Assembly: GCF_026625805.1 (NCBI RefSeq)
Contig: NZ_CP113064.1
Span: 1,798,001-1,862,000, forward strand
Reading direction: 5' to 3'
Length of the DNA: 64,000 nucleotides
Source of the DNA: Brevundimonas sp. SL130
Lineage (GTDB): Bacteria > Pseudomonadota > Alphaproteobacteria > Caulobacterales > Caulobacteraceae
Part shown: one piece after another, positions 55,235 to 64,000 of the stretch
How the letters are laid out: the number at the start of each line of letters is the position of its first letter
Position numbering within the stretch: position 1 is the first letter of the stretch
Program-made: the position numbers and the translations under genes
Notes under the pieces: model-generated
Seen by the model: the letters and a program-made list of their open reading frames with translations, nothing else
What the model was told of the DNA's origin: nothing
The model's database searches: none

Positions 55235-55319
55235 GCGGCGGGTCCGAGGACAGCCCGGATGAGTCGGGCCGACGCAAGATTGCAGGTTTGGGCGTGGGAG
55301 CGGAGTCGGATTGTGCGTC

Positions 55320-55480
55320 CCTCCCTGCGCGCGAAGGCGCGGGGGAGGACAGGTGGGAGCGAACGCCAGGAGGGGGCGACTCGCTGTTTGACGCCGAGCC
55401 GGCCATCACCGCCGCCGGAGTCGCCCCCTCCTGATCGCTGCGCGATCTGTCCTCCCCGTCGGCCTTCGCCGACAGGGAGG
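55320..55480. mobile_element. MITE-like non-autonomous copy of the DUF559-associated element
   Basis: Two structured ends of about 63 bases (55320-55382 and 55418-55480) are inverted relative to each other and enclose only 35 bases. Each has an outer hairpin (arms with CCTCCC and GGGAGG), an inner segment and the inward sequence GGGGGCGACTC or GAGTCGCCCCC. These match the ends of the gene-carrying element at 57900-58418. It lies between the transporter and the D-Ala-D-Ala carboxypeptidase genes. Confidence 0.75.
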
Positions 55481-55528
55481 TGAAGTTCGGCGCTTGCTCC
55501 ATCGGCCGGCTTGGGGCTTGCTGTCGCC

Positions 55529-56386
55529 ATGTGGCGAAGTCTTCTCGCGTTTCTGACGATCTGGGCGGTCCTGGCCTGCGCTGGCGGGGCGCGTGCTGCG
55601 GGGCCGTGCCACACCAACGCCGATGTCTGGGGCGACGAGGCCCTGGTCAACGCGGGCTCGGCCTATGGGATGGAGTGGGCGCCGTTCGGGGCGATCGAGT
55701 ACGGCTGGATGGCCTATGCGCCCCTGATCCAGCAGGAGCTGCACACGCGGTGCGGACCCGGCACGCCGATCTTCGCCTCGCAACTGGCGGGGTTCCAGCA
55801 GACCCATGGCCTGGCGCCGACCGGCCTGTTCGACGCCGCGACCTTTCAGGTGTTGCGCGGCCTGTGGCAGGAGCGGCGGCCGTTCGTCATTGCGCGGGCC
55901 CGAGGGGAATGTCCCGATCCGCCGCCGATCAACCAGTTGGGCTATTTGGTTGCGTCCGAGGAACACGCCGACCGGTTGACCCGGCTGCTGCGTCGGGACG
56001 TGCTGGACGCCTATCGCCGTCTGGTCGCCGCCGCGCGTGCCGAGGTTCCCGAGGTCGCCGCCGATCCGGAACTGCTACAGATCTTCTCGGGCTTCCGCGA
56101 TCCTGAGGCCGACGCGGCCCGCTGCGCGCAACAGGGCAATTGCGACGGTCTGCGCCGGGCGGTCTGTTCGCCGCACCGGACCGGCACGGCGGTCGATCTG
56201 TACGTCGGTCAGGCGCCGGGCCGGGGCGTCGATTCGACGGCGACGGCCAGCCGGGAGGTCATGGCGCGCGGGGCGACCTATCGCTGGCTGGTCGCCAACG
56301 CCGGTCGGTTCGGCTTCGTCCCCTATGTCTATGAGCCCTGGCACTGGGAGTATGTGCGCCCCTGGGATCCGGCGTTCGCGCCCTGA
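55529..56386 (+). CDS. VanY/DdcY-type D-alanyl-D-alanine carboxypeptidase
   Basis: This 285-residue exported protein has a signal peptide (MWRSLLAFLTIWAVLACAGG). A peptidoglycan-binding-like segment (FQQTHGLAPTGLFDAATFQV) precedes a zinc peptidase domain. The metal ligands are in SPHRTGTAVDLYVG (the SxHxxGxAxD motif) and EPWHWEYV. It would trim the terminal D-Ala from peptidoglycan stem peptides. ATG 55529 starts the signal peptide; six extra codons upstream are not needed. Confidence 0.88.
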   Translation: MWRSLLAFLTIWAVLACAGGARAAGPCHTNADVWGDEALVNAGSAYGMEWAPFGAIEYGWMAYAPLIQQELHTRCGPGTPIFASQLAGFQQTHGLAPTGLFDAATFQVLRGLWQERRPFVIARARGECPDPPPINQLGYLVASEEHADRLTRLLRRDVLDAYRRLVAAARAEVPEVAADPELLQIFSGFRDPEADAARCAQQGNCDGLRRAVCSPHRTGTAVDLYVGQAPGRGVDSTATASREVMARGATYRWLVANAGRFGFVPYVYEPWHWEYVRPWDPAFAP

Positions 56387-56527
56387 ACATCCAGCAAATT
56401 TCATGAAGCCAATCGCTCGTTCACGCGCTGAAGCGTGAGGGGGGCTTGCGCCAAGCCATGCGGCGCGCCAGATTAGCAATGGTCGTTGTTGCTGATGGTG
56501 GCCCGGTCACCCAATGGAGTTCTTCTG

Positions 56528-57130
56528 ATGCCCAAGATTCTCGTCCTTTATCATTCCACCTACGGCCATATCGAAGCCATGGCGGAAGCGGTCGCCGAGG
56601 GCGCGCGGCAGGTCGAGGGCGCCGTTGTCGATATCAAGCGCGTACCGGAACTGGTGCCCGACGAACTGGCCAAGGCGTCCGGCTACAAGCTGGATCAGGC
56701 GGCCCCCATCGCCACGGTCGAGGATCTGGCGAACTATGACGCGATCATCATCGGCGCCGGCACGCGTTTCGGCACCGTCGCCTCGCAGATGCGGAACTTC
56801 CTGGATCAGACCGGCGGCCTTTGGTTCAACGGCGCCCTGGTCGGCAAGGTCGGCGGCGCCTTCACTTCGACGGCGACCCAGCACGGCGGCCAGGAAACGA
56901 CGCTGATCGGCCTCGTCCAGACCCTGATGCACCATGGATTGATCGTCGTGGGCCTGCCCTATGCCTTCCAAGGACAGATGAACATGGACGAGATCACCGG
57001 CGGCAGCCCCTATGGCGCCACCACCCTGACCAAGGGCGACGGTTCGCGGATGCCCAGCGAGAACGAATTGGACGGCGCCCGTTTCCAAGGTCGTCACATC
57101 GCCGAGATCGCCAAGAAGCAGTTCGGCTGA
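56528..57130 (+). CDS. wrbA: NAD(P)H:quinone oxidoreductase WrbA
   Basis: This 200-residue flavodoxin-like enzyme starts [20 protein letters not shown], the FMN-binding loop. [20 protein letters not shown] and [15 protein letters not shown] are characteristic of WrbA. It reduces quinones by two electrons, avoiding semiquinone radicals. GGAG precedes the ATG. A dioxygenase gene follows after four bases. Confidence 0.96.
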   Translation: MPKILVLYHSTYGHIEAMAEAVAEGARQVEGAVVDIKRVPELVPDELAKASGYKLDQAAPIATVEDLANYDAIIIGAGTRFGTVASQMRNFLDQTGGLWFNGALVGKVGGAFTSTATQHGGQETTLIGLVQTLMHHGLIVVGLPYAFQGQMNMDEITGGSPYGATTLTKGDGSRMPSENELDGARFQGRHIAEIAKKQFG

Positions 57131-57134
57131 TCCG

Positions 57135-57893
57135 ATGCGCCAGCCTGCAGTCTTCTTCGGTCACGGTTCGCCGATGAACGCCCTGGGCGGTCCCTATGGG
57201 GCCGCCTGGCGCGACCTGGGCGAGGCTCTGGGCAAGCCCCGTGGCGTGGTCATGATCTCCGCCCACTGGGAGACGCGCGGCCTGGGCGTCACCGCGCAGG
57301 AACGACCCGAAACCATCCATGATTTCGGTGGCTTCCCGCGTGAACTTCATGAGATGCAATATTCCGCGCCCGGCTCGCCTGAACTGGCGGCCCGGGTCGC
57401 GGACCTGACCGGCGCGATCCAGACGCAGCAATGGGGTCTGGATCACGGGACCTGGTCGGTGCTGTGCCATGTCTGGCCGGACGCCGATGTGCCGGTGGTG
57501 CAGCTGTCGCTGAACCGGGCGCTGACGGCGCGCCAGCATTACGAACTGGCCAAGGCCCTGCGGCCGCTGCGAGACGAGGGGATCGTGATCGCGGGTTCGG
57601 GCGACTTCGTCCACAATCTGCGGACCTGGAAGCGCGAAGACGGGGCCGAGCCCTATGCCTGGGCGACCGGCTTCAACGAGGCGGTGAAGGCGGCGTTCGA
57701 GAGAGGCGACCACGAGGCCTTGATTGACTGGGTCGGTCTGGCCGAGGACGCCCAACTGAGCGTGCCGACCGACGAACACTATCTGCCGGTGCTGTATGTC
57801 GCGGCCCAGCAGGCGCCGGGCGAGCCGGTGAGCTTCTTCAATGACAGGATCGACGGCGGCTCGATTTCGATGACGGGGGTCAGGGTGGGGTGA
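57135..57893 (+). CDS. Extradiol dioxygenase, YgiD/4,5-DOPA family
   Basis: This 252-residue protein begins RQPAVFFGHGSPMNALGG, with a likely metal-ligand histidine, followed by MISAHWETRGLGV and LDHGTWSVLCHVWPDADVP. The family opens catechol rings of DOPA-like compounds using divalent metal. It is four bases downstream of wrbA, a common quinone/catechol pairing. The DUF559 element begins seven bases after its stop. Confidence 0.9.
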   Translation: MRQPAVFFGHGSPMNALGGPYGAAWRDLGEALGKPRGVVMISAHWETRGLGVTAQERPETIHDFGGFPRELHEMQYSAPGSPELAARVADLTGAIQTQQWGLDHGTWSVLCHVWPDADVPVVQLSLNRALTARQHYELAKALRPLRDEGIVIAGSGDFVHNLRTWKREDGAEPYAWATGFNEAVKAAFERGDHEALIDWVGLAEDAQLSVPTDEHYLPVLYVAAQQAPGEPVSFFNDRIDGGSISMTGVRVG

Positions 57894-57899
57894 CTGCGA

Positions 57900-58418
57900 C
57901 CTCCCTGTTCGCGAAGGCGAACGGGGAGGACCGGCGCGCCCTGCGCGCCAGGTGGGGGCGACTCGGCGCCAAGTTTGAGTTGTGCAATGCTCCCGTCATG
58001 GCTGACGGCTTGAGCTTCACACGAGCAAAGGCGTTTCGGAAGGCGTTGACGCCGCCGGAATTTCGGCTGTGGCAGGCGCTGCGTCGAAACAGCCTCGGCA
58101 AGTGCAAATTCCGCCGTCAGCATCCGATAGGGCCTTACATTCTCGACTTCTATTGCGCGGCGGCGAAGCTGGCCATCGAGGTCGATGGCGCGGTCCATAA
58201 CGAGCCGGCGCAGATTACGCATGATCGTCGGCGGACTGCTTGGCTCCACGAGCGCGGCGTTCGCGTGGTGCGGTTGAGCGCCGTGAGCGTGATCCGGGAT
58301 CAGGCGGCTGTGGTCGATTTTATCTATGATTTGGTGCGCTCGCGTTTGGCGGCGGAGTCGCCCCCTCCTGACCGCTGACGCGGTCTGTCCTCCCCGTTCG
58401 CCTTCGCGAACGGGGAGG
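57900..58418 (+). mobile_element. DUF559-carrying REP-like element with structured terminal inverted repeats
   Basis: This 519-base element has inverted ends of about 65 bases (57900-57964, 58355-58418). Each end has an outer 13-bp hairpin (57900-57912 with 57917-57929; 58389-58401 with 58406-58418), a smaller inner hairpin and the inward GGGGGCGACTC. The outer stems match between ends, while the inner hairpins differ in sequence but keep the fold. It sits neatly between convergent gene ends. The end structure is shared with 55320-55480. Confidence 0.8.
57998..58378 (+). CDS. DUF559 (Vsr/MTES_1575-type endonuclease-like) protein
   Basis: This 126-residue protein has LTPPEFRLWQALRRNSLGKC, FRRQHPIGPYILDFYCAAAK and LAIEVDGAVHNEPAQITHDR, which define DUF559, a member of the PD-(D/E)xK/Vsr-like superfamily. 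The last seven residues (ESPPPDR) and the stop codon are read from the right terminal repeat of the surrounding element. ATG 57998 is chosen; GTG 57890 would translate the left repeat and is unlikely. I infer a nicking or mobilising role for the element. Confidence 0.85.
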   Translation: MADGLSFTRAKAFRKALTPPEFRLWQALRRNSLGKCKFRRQHPIGPYILDFYCAAAKLAIEVDGAVHNEPAQITHDRRRTAWLHERGVRVVRLSAVSVIRDQAAVVDFIYDLVRSRLAAESPPPDR

Positions 58419-58430
58419 TGGTCCTTGATT

Positions 58431-59975
58431 TCACGCGCTTTCGACCATCTTCTGGATCGCCACATAGTCGGTCTTGCCGCTGCCCAGCACAGGGACTTCG
58501 GCAACCTTGACGATCTTCTTCGGCACGATCAGTTCGGGTGCGCCGTTCAGGCGGGCCCATTCGGCCAGGGGGGCGACCTCGGCCGCGGCGTGGTCGGTGA
58601 CCAGGACCAGTTTTTCGCCCTTGCGGGTGTCGGGAATGGAGACGACGGCGTGGCGCTGGTCCGGCCAGACCGCGCCGGCGATGCCCTCGACCGCCGTCAG
58701 GGAGACCATTTCGCCGCCGATCTTGGCGAAGCGTTTGGCGCGGCCCTTGATGGTGATGTAGCCCTCGGCGTCGATATCGACGATGTCGCCGGTGTCCAGC
58801 CAGCCGTCCTCGACCGGCGACCATTCCAGCGGCTCGGCCGAGGTGACATAGCCGCTCATGACATTGGGGCCGCGCAGGAACAGGCGGCCGCCGTCGGCGA
58901 TGCCTTCGACCGGCTCCAGCTTCCAGTCCAGGCCAGGCAGGATCTGGCCGACCGTGCCGGGGGCGTTGCGATCCGGGTGGTTGACGGCGACGACCGGCGA
59001 GGCCTCGGTCGCGCCGTAGCCTTCCAGCAGTTCGACGCCGCCGAACTTGGTGTTGAACAGGTTGCGGGTCTCCTCGCGCACCTTTTCGGCGCCCGCGACG
59101 ACGAATTTCAGCGTCGAGAAATCCTCCGCCTCGGCGACGCGGCCGTACTGGTTCAGGAAGGTGTCGGTCGCGAACAGGACCGAGGCCTTCACCTGGGGCA
59201 GCAGGTCGGTGATCTGTTTGGCGTGGAGCGGCGACGGATACTGGAAGGCCTTCAGCCCCTGAAGCAGGGGCAGGATGACCCCGCCGGTCAGGCCGAAACA
59301 GTGGAAGGTCGGCAGGGGATTGAACATCACCCATTCCGGCAGCAGGTCGATATGGGCTGCGGCCTGACGGGCGTTGGCGACCAGGTTGCGTTGGCTCAGC
59401 ACCACGCCCTTGGGCGTGCCGAAGCTGCCGGAAGTGAACAACACGACGCCGGGCGAGTCCGGATCGGTCTTGACGCGGAACCGCTTGGGCGCGGCGCCGG
59501 CGACGAGCCCGTACAGCTTGTCCGGCAGGCCGATGGTCTTGCGCACATCATCCAGCCAGACGACCTCGGCCACCGTCTTCAGCTCGACGATCAGGTCGTC
59601 CAGCTTGGCCTGGTCGATGAAGCGTTTGGCGGTCAGGATCTTTTTGACGCCCGAGGCCTGGATGGCGGCCTTCAGATTGGCCTCGCCGGCGGTGAAGTTC
59701 AGCATGACCGGCACACGGCCATGCGCGTGCAGGCCGAAGAAGGTGACGACCACCCCCATCGACGACGGCAGCAGGATGGCGACCCGCTCGCCCAACTGGG
59801 TCATGTTCGCGATCTTGCGGCCCAGGACGAAGGCCGCGCGGATCAGGCCGGTGTAGGTGAGGGGATGGCGATCCTGGTCCTCCAGGATCTCCTTGTCCCC
59901 GAACCGGGCGCGCGCGTCGATCAGCGCGTCGATCAGCGAGGTGTCGTACAGCGAGGGATCCAGGGCCTGGCGCAA
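58431..59975 (-). CDS. AMP-dependent acyl-CoA/acyl-ACP synthetase
   Basis: This 514-residue ligase has the ATP loop LFTSGSFGTPKGVVLSQRN, the adenylation motif LLEGYGATEASPVVAV and DGWLDTGDIVDIDAEGYITI, followed by a C-terminal lid. The overall pattern resembles the acyl-ACP synthetase half of Aas, which reactivates fatty acids for lipid synthesis. No acyltransferase domain is attached. The TTG start at 59975 has AGGAGA just upstream. The fatty-acid preference is unknown. Confidence 0.88.
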   Translation of the reverse strand: MRQALDPSLYDTSLIDALIDARARFGDKEILEDQDRHPLTYTGLIRAAFVLGRKIANMTQLGERVAILLPSSMGVVVTFFGLHAHGRVPVMLNFTAGEANLKAAIQASGVKKILTAKRFIDQAKLDDLIVELKTVAEVVWLDDVRKTIGLPDKLYGLVAGAAPKRFRVKTDPDSPGVVLFTSGSFGTPKGVVLSQRNLVANARQAAAHIDLLPEWVMFNPLPTFHCFGLTGGVILPLLQGLKAFQYPSPLHAKQITDLLPQVKASVLFATDTFLNQYGRVAEAEDFSTLKFVVAGAEKVREETRNLFNTKFGGVELLEGYGATEASPVVAVNHPDRNAPGTVGQILPGLDWKLEPVEGIADGGRLFLRGPNVMSGYVTSAEPLEWSPVEDGWLDTGDIVDIDAEGYITIKGRAKRFAKIGGEMVSLTAVEGIAGAVWPDQRHAVVSIPDTRKGEKLVLVTDHAAAEVAPLAEWARLNGAPELIVPKKIVKVAEVPVLGSGKTDYVAIQKMVESA

Positions 59976-60158
59976 ACGCGTCTCCTGCGGAGGGCGCGAA
60001 AGGCCCTCTCTGTTGTCGGGCGTCCGTCAATAATGACGCAACGGCGTCTTGAAAAGATGCGTAACGTCGCGTGAGTTCCTAAGCCCGCCCTCGGTCGAGC
60101 CATCATCTGTAACCGGCCGTGGCTTGCCATTGGACGCCGGAAGGCCGAAATACCGGCC

Positions 60159-61121
60159 ATGGTCACCCTGATCGACACCCTTCAGCGCAAGCCGTCGGAG
60201 CTGCGCCACCCGGAAAAGCAGAACCGGCCGGAGTCGGTCGTTCTGAAAAAGCCCGACTGGCTGCGCGTCAAGGCGCCTGGCTCGGGCCAGTATAACGCCA
60301 CCAAGGACATCGTCCGCTCCAAGGGACTGCACACGGTCTGCGAAGAGGCGGCCTGCCCGAACATCGGCGAGTGCTGGAGCCAAAAGCACGCCACCCTGAT
60401 GATCATGGGCGACACTTGCACGCGGGCCTGCGCCTTCTGCAACGTCAAGACGGGTCTGCCCCAGCCGCTGGACCCGGAAGAGCCGGGCAAGGTCGGGCTG
60501 GCTGTCCAGCAGATGGGTCTGAACCATGTGGTCATCACCTCGGTCGATCGCGACGATGTCGCGGACGGCGGGGCGGCCCACTTCGCCGAGGTGGTGCGCC
60601 AGATCCGCATCCAGGCGCCGAACACCACCATAGAGATCCTGACGCCCGACTTCCTGCGCAAGGACGGGGCGGCGGCGGTGATGATCGACGCCAAGCCGGA
60701 CGTGTTCAACCACAACCTCGAAACCGTGCCGCGCCTGTATCTGAAGATCCGGCCCGGCGCGCGCTACTTCCACAGTCTGCGCCTGTTGCAGATGGTCAAG
60801 GAACGCGACCCGGAACAGTTCACCAAGTCCGGCATCATGGTCGGCCTGGGCGAGACCAAGGAAGAGGTCATGCAGGTGATGGACGATATGCGGTCCGCCG
60901 GCGTCGACTTCATCACCATCGGCCAATATCTGCAGCCGACGCGCAAACACGCCGCCATCGACCGGTTCGTCACGCCGGAAGAGTTCAAGGCCTATGAGGC
61001 GATCGCCCGGGCCAAGGGCTTCCTGATGGTCTCGTCGTCGCCACTGACGCGTTCGTCGCACCACGCCGGCGACGATTTCGCCCGGCTGAAGGCCGCGCGC
61101 GAGGCGCAGCTGCGCCGCTAA
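60159..61121 (+). CDS. lipA: Lipoyl synthase
   Basis: This 320-residue radical SAM enzyme inserts two sulfurs into protein-bound octanoyl groups. The auxiliary cluster cysteines are in [13 protein letters not shown], and the radical SAM site is [19 protein letters not shown] near the C-terminus contains the conserved serine ligand. ratA-like and lhgO-like genes follow in the same direction. Confidence 0.97.
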   Translation: MVTLIDTLQRKPSELRHPEKQNRPESVVLKKPDWLRVKAPGSGQYNATKDIVRSKGLHTVCEEAACPNIGECWSQKHATLMIMGDTCTRACAFCNVKTGLPQPLDPEEPGKVGLAVQQMGLNHVVITSVDRDDVADGGAAHFAEVVRQIRIQAPNTTIEILTPDFLRKDGAAAVMIDAKPDVFNHNLETVPRLYLKIRPGARYFHSLRLLQMVKERDPEQFTKSGIMVGLGETKEEVMQVMDDMRSAGVDFITIGQYLQPTRKHAAIDRFVTPEEFKAYEAIARAKGFLMVSSSPLTRSSHHAGDDFARLKAAREAQLRR

Positions 61122-61128
61122 GGTTCGA

Positions 61129-61581
61129 ATGGCCGTCCACCGCGTAACGCGCATCCTTCCGTATGCGCCTGAACAGCTTGCCGATCTGGTCGCCGACGTG
61201 CGCGCCTATCCCGACTTCGTGCCGTGGGTGACGACGATGCGCGTGTCGAACCAACGGGCTGAAGCCGAGGGCGTCACCGTCCTGGACGCCGAAGCCGGGG
61301 TCGGGTTCGCCTTCCTGAAGGAACGGTTCTCCACCTGGGTCCGGCATGACCGCAACGCGCCCAAAGTCGAGGTCGGCTTGCTGCGCGGGCCGTTCAAGCA
61401 CCTGAAGAATCGGTGGGAGTTTTTCCCCCATCCCGATGGTGCGCGGCTGGAGTTCATGATCGACTTCGCCTTCAAATCACGCATGCTGGATATGATGCTG
61501 TCGGCGAATTTCGACCGGGCGGTCGAAAAGCTGATCGGCTGTTTCGAGGCCGAGGCGCAGCGGAGGTACGGCGGCCGATGA
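61129..61581 (+). CDS. RatA/Coq10-family START-like protein
   Basis: This 150-residue single-domain protein begins AVHRVTRILPYAPEQLADLV, then VRAYPDFVPWVTTMRVSN and FKHLKNRWEFFPHP, the pattern of the SRPBCC/Coq10 family that binds ubiquinone-type lipids. E. coli RatA belongs here and was described as affecting ribosome association. Location after lipA is conserved in alphaproteobacteria. A respiratory quinone-binding role is more likely than a toxin. Confidence 0.9.
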   Translation: MAVHRVTRILPYAPEQLADLVADVRAYPDFVPWVTTMRVSNQRAEAEGVTVLDAEAGVGFAFLKERFSTWVRHDRNAPKVEVGLLRGPFKHLKNRWEFFPHPDGARLEFMIDFAFKSRMLDMMLSANFDRAVEKLIGCFEAEAQRRYGGR

Positions 61582-62693
61582 GTTTTGATTTCGATGCGAC
61601 CGTCGTGGGCGCCGGGGCCGTTGGCCTGGCCTGCGGTCGGGCGTTGTCGAAACGGGGCCTGACGGTGCTGATGCTGGAGAAGGAAGGCCATATCGGTCAG
61701 GGCGTCTCGTCGCGCAATTCCGAGGTCATTCACGGCGGCCTCTATTATCCGACCGGATCGCTGAAGGCGCAGTTCTGCGTCGAGGGGCGGCGGGCGCTTT
61801 ATGACTTCCTGGCCAGTCACAAGATCGATCACTGGAAGTGTGGCAAGTTGGTCGTGGCGACGGAATCCGACGAGGTCGAACGGGTCGAGGCCATCTTCGA
61901 ACAGGCGACGGCCAACGGGGTCGAGGGGCTGGCGCACCTGACCGGCGCCCAGGCGCGGGCGCTGGAGCCCGAGCTGAAGGCCCACGCCGCCATCCTGTCG
62001 CCCGAGAGCGGCCTGTTCGACAGTCACGGCTATATGCTGGCCTTGCAGGGTGAGATCGAGGACGCGGGCGGATCGGTGGTGGTCTCGGCCCCGTTCGAAG
62101 GCGCAGAGCCCCTGCCGGGCGGCGGCTTCACGATCCGCGTGGGCGGGGAGGGGGCGATGGCGGTCACCAGCCGCCTGCTGGTCACGGCGCCCGGCCTGTC
62201 CGCGCAAGCGGTGGCGGCGGCTGTCGAGGGTTATCCGGCCGGCGACATTCCGGCGGGCCATTTCGGCAAGGGGATCTATTTCCGCCTGGTCGGCAAGGCG
62301 CCGTTCGACCGACTGATCTATCCGCCGCCCATCCCCGGCGCCCTGGGCACCCATTATCGCAAGGATCTGGGCGGGCAGGCCGTGTTCGGGCCAGACCTGG
62401 CCTATGTCGAGACCGAGGACTATTCGGTCGATCCAGCCAAGGCGGATGAATTCGCGACCTATATCCGCCGCTTCTGGCCGGGCCTGCCCGACGGCGCCCT
62501 GACGCCCGATTACGCGGGGATTCGGCCCAAGTTGCATGGTCCGGGAGAGCCCCAGCCGGACTTTCAGCTTTATGGACGCGAGCATCATGGGATCGAGGGC
62601 CTGATGGCCTTGTTCGGCATCGAAAGCCCCGGTCTGACCAGTTCATTGGCCATCGGCGAGGCGGTCGCCACGGCCTTGTCCAAAACGCCTTGA
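61578..62693 (+). CDS. FAD-dependent oxidoreductase, L-2-hydroxyglutarate oxidase-like
   Basis: This 371-residue flavoprotein of the DAO family has FDATVVGAGAVGLACGRALS as its FAD-binding fold, followed by SSRNSEVIHGGLYYPTGSLK, a motif strong in LhgO and relatives. The C-terminal DYAGIRPKLHGPGEPQPDFQ is also typical. Oxidation of L-2-hydroxyglutarate or a related hydroxy acid is plausible. Its start overlaps the previous stop as ATGA. Confidence 0.85.
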   Translation: MSFDFDATVVGAGAVGLACGRALSKRGLTVLMLEKEGHIGQGVSSRNSEVIHGGLYYPTGSLKAQFCVEGRRALYDFLASHKIDHWKCGKLVVATESDEVERVEAIFEQATANGVEGLAHLTGAQARALEPELKAHAAILSPESGLFDSHGYMLALQGEIEDAGGSVVVSAPFEGAEPLPGGGFTIRVGGEGAMAVTSRLLVTAPGLSAQAVAAAVEGYPAGDIPAGHFGKGIYFRLVGKAPFDRLIYPPPIPGALGTHYRKDLGGQAVFGPDLAYVETEDYSVDPAKADEFATYIRRFWPGLPDGALTPDYAGIRPKLHGPGEPQPDFQLYGREHHGIEGLMALFGIESPGLTSSLAIGEAVATALSKTP

Positions 62694-62838
62694 AATCATC
62701 GTGCGGTTCATGCATAAGCCGCGCCTCGCGTGGCGGCTCGGCGTTCTTCTTTCGAGGGACTGGGGCCGCCGCTATCGTTTTCGCGCTTGATCAGGCTTCG
62801 GCTCTGGGCGGCGCCCGACTTAGAAGATTGAGACGGAC

Positions 62839-63021
62839 ATGGCCGTTCCGAAGCGGAAAGTATCCCCCTCGCGTCGCAACATGCGCCGCGCCCACGACGC
62901 CTTGAGCTCGAACGTCTATGTCGAGGACAAGGACACCGGCGAGCTGAAGCGCCCGCACCATATCGACCTGAAGACCGGCACCTATCGCGGCCGTCAGGTC
63001 ATCACGCCGAAGGAAGACTAG
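62839..63021 (+). CDS. rpmF: 50S ribosomal protein L32
   Basis: This 60-residue protein begins [20 protein letters not shown], diagnostic of L32, and ends in a lysine-rich tail. The zinc-binding cysteines found in some L32 proteins are absent, as usual in this group. A strong terminator follows. plsX often lies nearby in proteobacteria but is not seen here. Confidence 0.97.
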   Translation: MAVPKRKVSPSRRNMRRAHDALSSNVYVEDKDTGELKRPHHIDLKTGTYRGRQVITPKED

Positions 63022-63061
63022 TCTTTTTAACGGCCTTCCGGTTCGCCGGACGAAATTCTTT

Positions 63062-63090
63062 ACGGCGCGCGGATCACCGCGCGCCGTTTT
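63062..63090 (+). terminator. Intrinsic terminator of rpmF
   Basis: ACGGCGCGCGG (63062-63072) pairs perfectly with CCGCGCGCCGT (63077-63087) around ATCA and is followed by TTTT (from 63087). It lies 40 bases after the rpmF stop. Confidence 0.9.

Positions 63091-64000
<910 letters not shown>

Overview
The window is 64 kb of GC-rich, densely coding chromosome. Alphaproteobacterial gene orders (rpoZ-rel, pyrE-pdxJ-acpS-lepB-rnc-era, lipA followed by a RatA/Coq10 gene) and the style of the proteins point to the Caulobacteraceae, most likely Brevundimonas. This is inferred from gene content; no 16S rRNA gene is present. Most of the window is housekeeping.

Layout: 1-4.6 kb holds the end of a processive GT2 glycosyltransferase and a TetR-regulated BtuF/BtuC/BtuD-type importer whose four genes overlap by four bases. 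4.6-21.8 kb holds a lytic transglycosylase, dapA-smpB, a uracil-DNA glycosylase/NYN pair, folK, rpoZ-rel, pyrE, and the pdxJ-acpS-lepB-rnc-era chain. A beta-lactamase-fold protein and a CoA-transferase separate era from recO. 34.7-64 kb holds parC, bpt, motB, several hydrolases, an acyl-CoA dehydrogenase, tsaC/sua5, a 3-hydroxybutyrate dehydrogenase/patatin pair, a peroxide-stress divergon (yaaA against ahpC-ahpF), mazG, wrbA, lipA-ratA, rpmF and the start of eno.

The most unusual region lies between recO and parC. An eleven-gene, single-strand array at 22.68-26.41 kb encodes at least five clear RebB-family proteins, one diverged and one distant relative, and four small helical proteins I do not recognise. 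This is an R-body (retractile protein ribbon) locus. It ends at a perfect 14-bp hairpin shared with a convergent autotransporter gene. A gene divergent from its start encodes a small protein with a PD-(D/E)xK-nuclease-like motif. Two tandem tRNA-Asp genes and an orphan sigma factor follow, so the whole stretch looks like an accessory island between two core genes.

A second item is a pair of compact elements with about 64-bp structured terminal inverted repeats. One (57900-58418) carries a DUF559 endonuclease-like gene; the other (55320-55480) has the same ends with only 35 bp inside. They look like an autonomous/non-autonomous pair of a REP-like mobile element in which the DUF559 protein is the candidate mobiliser.
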